Positions 4,763 through 5,526 of a stretch of DNA of 5,526 nucleotides are shown one piece after another. Origin of the DNA: Nitrospirales bacterium. Its GTDB lineage: Bacteria; Nitrospirota; Nitrospiria; Nitrospirales; UBA8639. The notes under the pieces were generated by a model. That model was not told the DNA's origin. It did not search any database and saw only the letters and a program-made list of their open reading frames with translations. The translations under genes were made by a program, and so were the position numbers. Location of the stretch: assembly GCA_029261305.1 (NCBI GenBank), contig JAJDBO010000325.1, positions 1-5,526 on the forward strand. The letters are read 5' to 3'. Numbering within the stretch: the first letter of the stretch is position 1; each line of letters begins with the position of its first letter.

Positions 4763-5526
4763 TCACCGGAGCTAAACGAGTAGTCCTCAAAATCGGCAGC
4801 AGCTTGGTGGCTTCGCGCGACCTAGGATTACGGCACGATCTCATTGCCCAACTCTCTCGGGACATTGCCGAACTGAAATCCCAACAACGCGAGATCGTCC
4901 TCGTATCATCAGGAGCCATTGTCGCGGGAATCGAAAAGTTAGGATTGAAAACCTATCCCCAAAGCATCCCGTTGAAACAAGCCGCGGCAGCGGCGGGACA
5001 GAGCCACCTGATTCATGCCTACGAAAAATGTTTCCAGGAAGCCGGGCAAAAAGTGGCGCAAGTCTTATTGACGCATCAAGATCTCACGGACCGAAAACGA
5101 TTTCTCAACGCACGACATACGTTGACCACTCTCATCGACTTGGATGTCATTCCCATCATCAACGAAAACGATACGGTCTCAGTCGAGGAAATTCGCTTTG
5201 GCGACAATGACACACTCGCCGGCCAAGTCGCCCATTTGGTAGACGCCGACTTGTTCGTGATTTTATCCGACGTCAACGGCCTCTACACCGAAGACCCGCG
5301 TCAAAATCCTCAAGCCGAACTCATTCCTATCGTTGAAGAAATTACCTCAGCCATCGAGCAAGGAGCCGGTACCTCACGGAGTCAGGAAAGCCGAGGCGGC
5401 ATGGTCACAAAAATACAAGCCGCCAAAGACGTGGGGCAATTCGGTGTGCCCACACTCATCATGAATGGCGAAACGCCTCACCAATTGACTCAGGTGTTTA
5501 CTGGCGAAGGGCAAGGCACCTTATTT
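4747..5526 (+). CDS. proB: Glutamate 5-kinase, C terminus cut by window end
   Basis: Phosphorylates glutamate to gamma-glutamyl phosphate, the first committed and usually proline-inhibited step of proline synthesis. The frame is open to base 5526, giving 260 residues of the amino-acid-kinase domain. Motifs are VVLKIGSSLV (12-21), IVLVSSGAIVAG (50-61), LLTHQDLTDRKRFLNAR (107-123), PIINENDTVSVEEIRFGDND (136-155), LSDVNGLYTEDPR (173-185) and SRGGMVTKIQAA (215-226). The visible end, GTLF (257-260), is where the kinase domain usually finishes. Whether a C-terminal PUA domain follows cannot be seen. The ATG at 4747 lies inside the end of obgE (16-nt overlap, different frame), with only a weak GGAAG (4729-4733) upstream, so coupling to obgE translation is likely. 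The obgE-proB pairing occurs in several bacterial groups. Confidence 0.96.
   Translation, partial: MQHQLITGAKRVVLKIGSSLVASRDLGLRHDLIAQLSRDIAELKSQQREIVLVSSGAIVAGIEKLGLKTYPQSIPLKQAAAAAGQSHLIHAYEKCFQEAGQKVAQVLLTHQDLTDRKRFLNARHTLTTLIDLDVIPIINENDTVSVEEIRFGDNDTLAGQVAHLVDADLFVILSDVNGLYTEDPRQNPQAELIPIVEEITSAIEQGAGTSRSQESRGGMVTKIQAAKDVGQFGVPTLIMNGETPHQLTQVFTGEGQGTLF

Overview
The window is an ordinary bacterial housekeeping segment of roughly 50% G+C carrying seven recognisable core genes, with one accessory gene inserted among them. Gene content (tpiA-secG, ilvE, rplU-rpmA-obgE-proB) and protein style resemble the Nitrospirota, perhaps a Nitrospira-like organism of moderate G+C. That placement is an inference from remembered gene order and has not been tested by a search.

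Layout: 1-126 is a short AT-rich repeat with inverted ends and no ORF. It is followed by tpiA (triosephosphate isomerase, 212-979) and secG (preprotein translocase subunit, 1001-1348), both on +. ilvE (branched-chain aminotransferase, 1477-2391) lies on - and converges on secG across a 128-bp gap with two overlapping hairpins. ilvE and rplU diverge from a 181-bp intergenic region holding two back-to-back sigma70-like promoters whose -35 boxes form an 8-bp inverted repeat (TTGACAGG on both strands). Rightward, rplU (L21, true start 2573) and rpmA (L27) form a tight pair with strong Shine-Dalgarno sites. obgE (ribosome-assembly GTPase, 3743-4762) and proB (glutamate 5-kinase, 4747 to beyond the window end) then overlap by 16 nt.

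Between rpmA and obgE, where these genes are usually adjacent, sits a unit of about 490 bp. It is a four-helix-bundle (S23/23S-IVS-type) protein gene (3295-3666) bracketed by AT-rich imperfect inverted repeats that can pair over 19 bp around the whole ORF. The right end of this unit lies directly against the obgE start codon, which has no visible Shine-Dalgarno. The 1-126 repeat upstream of tpiA has matching left-end and right-end sequence but only about 80 nt between its arms, so it looks like an ORF-less relative of the same element. This pair of full and empty elements is the most interesting signal in the window.

Functionally, rplU/rpmA/obgE is a large-ribosomal-subunit module, proB starts proline synthesis, tpiA serves glycolysis/gluconeogenesis, secG serves protein export, and ilvE serves branched-chain amino acid synthesis. 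No tRNA, rRNA, CRISPR array or transposase gene was seen.
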